Positions 31,105 through 34,313 of a DNA stretch of 34,313 nt are shown piece by piece (within the stretch, counting starts at the first letter, position 1; every line of letters begins with the position of its first letter). The DNA lies in NCBI GenBank assembly GCA_032718475.1, contig JAUCBJ010003769.1, positions 1 through 34,313 on the forward strand. Direction: 5' to 3'. Source of the stretch: Nemertoderma westbladi. Lineage: Eukaryota; Xenacoelomorpha; Nemertodermatida; Nemertodermatidae. The position numbers and the translations under genes are program-made. The notes under the pieces were generated by a model. That model did no database searches. It was not told the origin of the DNA and worked only from the letters and a program-made list of their open reading frames with translations.

Positions 31105-32154
31105 ATGCATAGAGATGAAAGATGTTTGGTTTGTAATAAAGAAATGAGACAAGATAATCTATCTCGTCATATGGAAAGACATAGAAAGGATAAACTAATG
31201 GATCCATTACCAAAGAAATTTAAAAAATCCGAAGATGTTTTTAGTGAAGATGAAAAGAAAAAGAGAGTTGAGCGTGATATTTTAAAGATAAAACAGACAA
31301 TGGAAAATAAATTTCATAAAGTTATGAATATTTTGAAAGGGATACAAAAACAGTTACCCCTAGAAAATGATGAGAATTTGAGTGAGGAAGATGAAGAAGA
31401 AGAGGACGAAGAGATGGAGAATGAAAATAGTGAGGGTCAAGATGAAGTTGAAGAGAGTGAAGTTGGGAACGAAGAAAGTGAAGATCAGAAAGATGACGAA
31501 GAAAGTGAAGGTCAGGAAGAGGGTGAAGATAGCGAAGGTCAGGAAGAGAATGAAGAAAGTGAAGAACAGGAAGAGGATGAAGAAAGTGAAGAACAGGAAG
31601 AGGATGAAGAAAGTGAAGAACAGGAAGAGGATGAAGAAAGTGAAGAACAGGAAGAGGATGAAGAAAGCGAAGGTCAGAAAGAGGATGAAGAAAGTGAAGG
31701 TCATGAAGAGGACGAAGAAAGTGAAGAACAGGAAGACGACGAAGAAAGTGAAGGTCAGGAAAGTGAAGAAGATGATGAAAATGATAATAATAAGGAAATA
31801 TTGAGACAATTACTTGGAAATAAGAATATATTGCGGAAAATTATTAAACATTTAGAAGAGAATGGTGAAAATAAAGAAGAGATATTGAGACAAATATTAG
31901 GAAACAAAAATCAAATGCGGAAATTTATTAAACAAATGGAAGAAAATGAGGAAAATAGAGAAGAGATATTAAGACAGGTTCTGGGAAATAAAAGTAAATT
32001 ACTGAAAATTAATGAACAATTGAATAAAATTAAGAAACTGTTGGTTAATGAGGAAGATGAAATTAAAGAAAATCAACCAGCATTTACTTATTTTCGAAGA
32101 CCTATGACAACAAACTCTCGTACAGTATTTGCCCGCGCAGGAGGACACTATTGA
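31105..32154 (+). CDS. Acidic C2H2 zinc-finger / coiled-coil protein, copy 2, intact
   Basis: An unbroken 349-residue frame. Residues 7-26 form one C2H2 zinc finger (C7, C10, H22, H26; one residue shorter than the classic spacing) with the usual NLSRH helix end. Residues 36-41 (PKKFKK) look like a nuclear localisation signal. Residues 48-86 are a charged predicted helix. Residues 90-228 are an acidic tract with 9-residue repeats of the EESEEQEED type, coded by a 27-bp minisatellite. Residues 231-310 are three 28-residue repeats with LGNK at 237, 265 and 293, a likely coiled coil. The end is QPAFTYFRRP then ARAGGHY, conserved with copy 1. The start is fixed by conservation of the first residues in both copies. 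It has no transposase or polymerase motif. A nuclear DNA-binding or chromatin-tethering role is inference. I know no named family with this order of parts. Confidence 0.85.
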   Translation: MHRDERCLVCNKEMRQDNLSRHMERHRKDKLMDPLPKKFKKSEDVFSEDEKKKRVERDILKIKQTMENKFHKVMNILKGIQKQLPLENDENLSEEDEEEEDEEMENENSEGQDEVEESEVGNEESEDQKDDEESEGQEEGEDSEGQEENEESEEQEEDEESEEQEEDEESEEQEEDEESEEQEEDEESEGQKEDEESEGHEEDEESEEQEDDEESEGQESEEDDENDNNKEILRQLLGNKNILRKIIKHLEENGENKEEILRQILGNKNQMRKFIKQMEENEENREEILRQVLGNKSKLLKINEQLNKIKKLLVNEEDEIKENQPAFTYFRRPMTTNSRTVFARAGGHY

Positions 32155-32175
32155 CATTTGTTTGTTTGAGTTCCT

Positions 32176-32310
32176 TTCATAATAGTATTAAAACTATTTA
32201 TCCATAACAATTATATTAGTATTAGGACTATTTATCCATAACATTTATATTAGTATTAGGATTATTTATCCTTAATTATTATATTAGTATTATAAATGTA
32301 TTTGCCAACA
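32176..32310 (+). repeat. ~31-bp repeats downstream of gene copy 2
   Basis: Tandem copies of agtattaggactatttatcc and ataacaattatatt, also present behind copy 1. Confidence 0.6.
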
Positions 32311-32342
32311 ATATTTATTACTATTAGGTCTATTTATTCAAG

Positions 32343-32490
32343 TTTACGGGGATCTGACCTACCGGATCGGTATTGATCTCCCCCCCGCTTGGTGTTGGGC
32401 CCTTTAGAGTGGTGCAATTTGTACTTTGTGCTATAAGGTGTTTTATATCTACTATATTTGGCTAATATATTTTCTTATTATAAAAAAAAA
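32343..32490 (+). mobile_element. SINE-like insertion with 12-bp TSD
   Basis: A 148-bp segment that starts tttacggggatctgacc and ends in a run of nine A is flanked by TATTTATTCAAG at 32331-32342 and 32491-32502. Element 1 has the empty site, a single copy of that 12-mer at about 17728 in reverse, so this is a clean insertion. Poly(A) end and duplication indicate target-primed retroposition. The 5' half is not an obvious tRNA; its source is unknown. Confidence 0.8.
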
Positions 32491-32502
32491 TATTTATTCA
32501 AG

Positions 32503-32719
32503 AAATTATATGTTTTTTATAATATATTTTGGAAAATTAGTCGACTAAGTCATAATTTTTAAAACTTTAAATAAGGGTGGAGTTATTTTATAAAGTTAAG
32601 AAGAGTGAATCAATGGAGGCAACCTGAAGTCTCATATCTTGCCCTTTACTCATAAGACCGCACGTTAACTCCCAAGGTTGCATACTATCACTATAGCTGG
32701 GAGAGTCAAAGCTAGTGTA
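32503..32719 (+). other. Conserved gene 3' flank
   Basis: Matches 17515-17730 in reverse up to gagagtcaaagctagtg at 32716, where the two elements part abruptly and the array begins. Confidence 0.7.
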
Positions 32720-34128
32720 CAGGAGTGAGGGAAGTGAGGCAGTGAGGAAGTGAGGGAAGTGAGGGAATGAGGGAGGCAGTGAGGGAAGTGAGGCAGTGAG
32801 GCATAGTGAGGCATAGTGAGGCAGTGAGGCATAGTGAGGCAGTGAGGCATAGTGAGGGAAGTGAGGGAAGTGAGGGAAGTGAGGCATAGTGAGGCAGTGA
32901 GGCATAGTGAGGCAGTGAGGCATAGTGAGGCATAGTGAGGCATAGTGAGGCATAGCGAGGCATAGCGAGGCATAGTGAGGCATAGTGAGGCAGTGAGGCA
33001 TAGTGAGGCATAGTGAGGCATAGTGAGGCATAGCGAGGCATAGTGAGGCATAGTGAGGCAGTGAGGCATAGTGAGGCATAGTGAGGCATAGTGAGGCATA
33101 GCGAGGCATAGCGAGGCATAGTGAGGCATAGTGAGGCAGTGAGGCAGTGAGGCAGTGAGGCATAGTGAGGCATAGTGAGGCATAGTGAGGCATAGTGAGG
33201 CATAGTGAGGCATAGCGAGGCATAGTGAGGCATAGTGAGGCATAGTGAGGCAGTGAGGCAGTGAGGCATAGTGAGGCATAGTGAGGCAGTGAGGCAGTGA
33301 GGCATAGTGAGGCATAGTGAGGCAAGTGAGGCAGTGAGGCAGTGAGGCATAGTGAGGCATAGTGAGGCATAGTGAGGCATAGTGAGGCAGTGAGGCAGTG
33401 AGGCATAGCGAGGCATAGTGAGGCATAGTGAGGCATAGTGAGGCAGTGAGGCATAGTGAGGCATAGCGAGGCATATTGAGGCATAGTGAGGCATAGTGAG
33501 GCATAGTGAGGCATAGTGAGGCATAGTGAGGCATAGTGAGGCATAGTGAGGCATAGTGAGGCATAGTGAGGCATAGTGAGGCATAGTGAGGCATAGTGAG
33601 GCATAGTGAGGCATAGTGAGGCATAGTGAGGCATAGTGAGGCATAGTGAGGCATAGTGAGGCATAGTGAGGCATAGTGAGGCAGTGAGGCAGTGAGGCAT
33701 AGTGAGGCATAGTGAGGCATAGTGAGGCATAGTGAGGCATAGTGAGGCATAGTGAGGCATAGTGAGGCATAGTGAGGCAGTGAGGCATAGTGAGGCATAG
33801 TGAGGCATAGTGAGGCATAGTGAGGCATAGTGAGGCATAGTGAGGCATAGTGAGGCATAGTGAGGCATAGTGAGGCATAGTGAGGCATAGTGAGGCATAG
33901 TGAGGCATAGTGAGGCATAGTGAGGCATAGTGAGGCATAGTGAGGCAAGTGAGGCAAGTGAGGCATAGTGAGGCATAGTGAGGCATAGTGAGGCATAGTG
34001 AGGCATAGTGAGGCATAGTGAGGCATAGTGAGGCATAGTGAGGCATAGTGAGGCATAGTGAGGCATAGTGAGGCATAGTGAGGCATAGTGAGGCATAGTG
34101 AGGCATAGTGAGGCATAGTGAGGCATAG
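32720..34128. repeat. Tandem array of GAGGCATAGT (10 bp) with 8-bp variants
   Basis: About 1.4 kb of head-to-tail GAGGCATAGT units interspersed with shorter GAGGCAGT and a few GAGGGAAGT forms near the start. All copies point the same way. The unit is half of the 22-bp unit of element 1. Confidence 0.95.
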
Positions 34129-34313
34129 CTGAGGCTATGCCTCACTATGCCTCACTATGCCTCACTATGCCTCACTGCCTCACTGCCTCACTATGCCTCA
34201 CTATGCCTCACTGCCTCACTGCCTCACTATGCCTCACTATGCCTCACTATGCCTCACTATGCCTCACTATGCCTCACTATGCCTCACTATGCCTCACTAT
34301 GCCTCACTGCCTC
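34129..34313. repeat. Array in inverted orientation after a switch point
   Basis: GAGGCATAG, spacer CTGAGG, then CTATGCCTC marks a switch at about 34129-34134, after which the array runs as ACTATGCCTC to the window end, with ACTGCCTC variants. Confidence 0.9.

Larger units (their letters stand above)
30515..34313. mobile_element. Element 2: related gene-bearing element, right end outside window
   Basis: Bases from about 30940 to 32716 match element 1 in reverse (19130 to 17515), covering promoter, gene and 3' repeats. Outside that the two differ: the left flank has its own nested palindromes, and the right flank is a different arrangement of the GAGGCATAG array. The left terminus is proposed at 30515 because AGTAGGTC there resembles AGTAGTAGGGTC of element 1 and directly precedes the palindrome cluster; the six bases before it are GTGTTA, which should recur at the right end if this is correct. 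Confidence 0.6.

Noticed and set aside
31360-31809. Minus-strand 149-residue hydrophobic Phe/Leu/Thr repeat frame opposite the acidic tract
   Set aside because: It is the complement of an AG-rich minisatellite; composition alone explains it. The same holds for 18340-18744 on the plus strand.
32588-34145. Three overlapping minus-strand frames of 477-512 residues made of MPHYASLCLT repeats
   Set aside because: They are translations of the 10-bp tandem array, which has no stop in any minus frame; three phases of the same repeat cannot all be genes, and there is no conserved non-repeat domain.

Overview
The window reads as nuclear DNA of an invertebrate metazoan, probably marine. It is AT-rich and intron-bearing, with domesticated-looking extracellular exons (thrombospondin type 1-like and laminin G-like) scattered among many transposon remnants: two kinds of non-LTR retrotransposon, a BEL/Pao-type LTR retroelement fragment, Helentron/HINE-type rolling-circle elements, MITEs and a SINE-like insert. 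Nothing looks bacterial. The species cannot be named from sequence alone.

Layout. 1-6.8 kb: probable exons of an extracellular adhesion-type gene on the plus strand (1155-about 1335 and 6047-6721), separated by repeats and a zinc-knuckle gene fragment. 6.8-8.4 kb: a 283-bp MITE and a decayed minus-strand coding region of unknown origin. 8.4-13.1 kb: a broken Jockey/CR1-like LINE, split by two adjacent HINE-like elements, followed by an inverted 3' fragment of a second LINE family. 14.9-21.6 kb: a complete 6,757-bp fold-back element. 22.4-27.3 kb: diverged repeats, a degraded RTE-like LINE between 120-bp direct repeats, an intact intronless gene for a small secreted cysteine-rich protein (25703-26428, minus) and another LINE fragment. 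27.3-30.5 kb: AT-rich sequence and a BEL/Pao fragment. 30.5 kb to the window end: a second, related but distinct element carrying the same gene.

The main result is this element family. Element 1 (14893-21649) has a 6-bp target duplication GTTATT, ends beginning AGTAGTAGGG, and near-identical arms of about 1.3-1.6 kb. Each arm carries, from the outside in: an approximately 290-bp branched palindrome, three or four CTCF-like motifs in a minisatellite, a tRNA-like sequence, and a long tandem array. The two arrays are mirror images. Between them lies one gene for a protein with an N-terminal C2H2 zinc finger, an acidic 9-residue repeat tract and 28-residue coiled-coil repeats; this copy is frameshifted. 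Element 2 (from about 30515, right end outside the window) carries an intact 349-residue version. Its array uses the same 9-bp core, GAGGCATAG, but in uniform orientation until a single inversion point near 34131. No transposase, integrase or polymerase is visible, so both elements look non-autonomous. The 6-bp duplication and AG-starting, short-repeat termini are compatible with mobilisation by a Polinton/Maverick-type integrase (inference).
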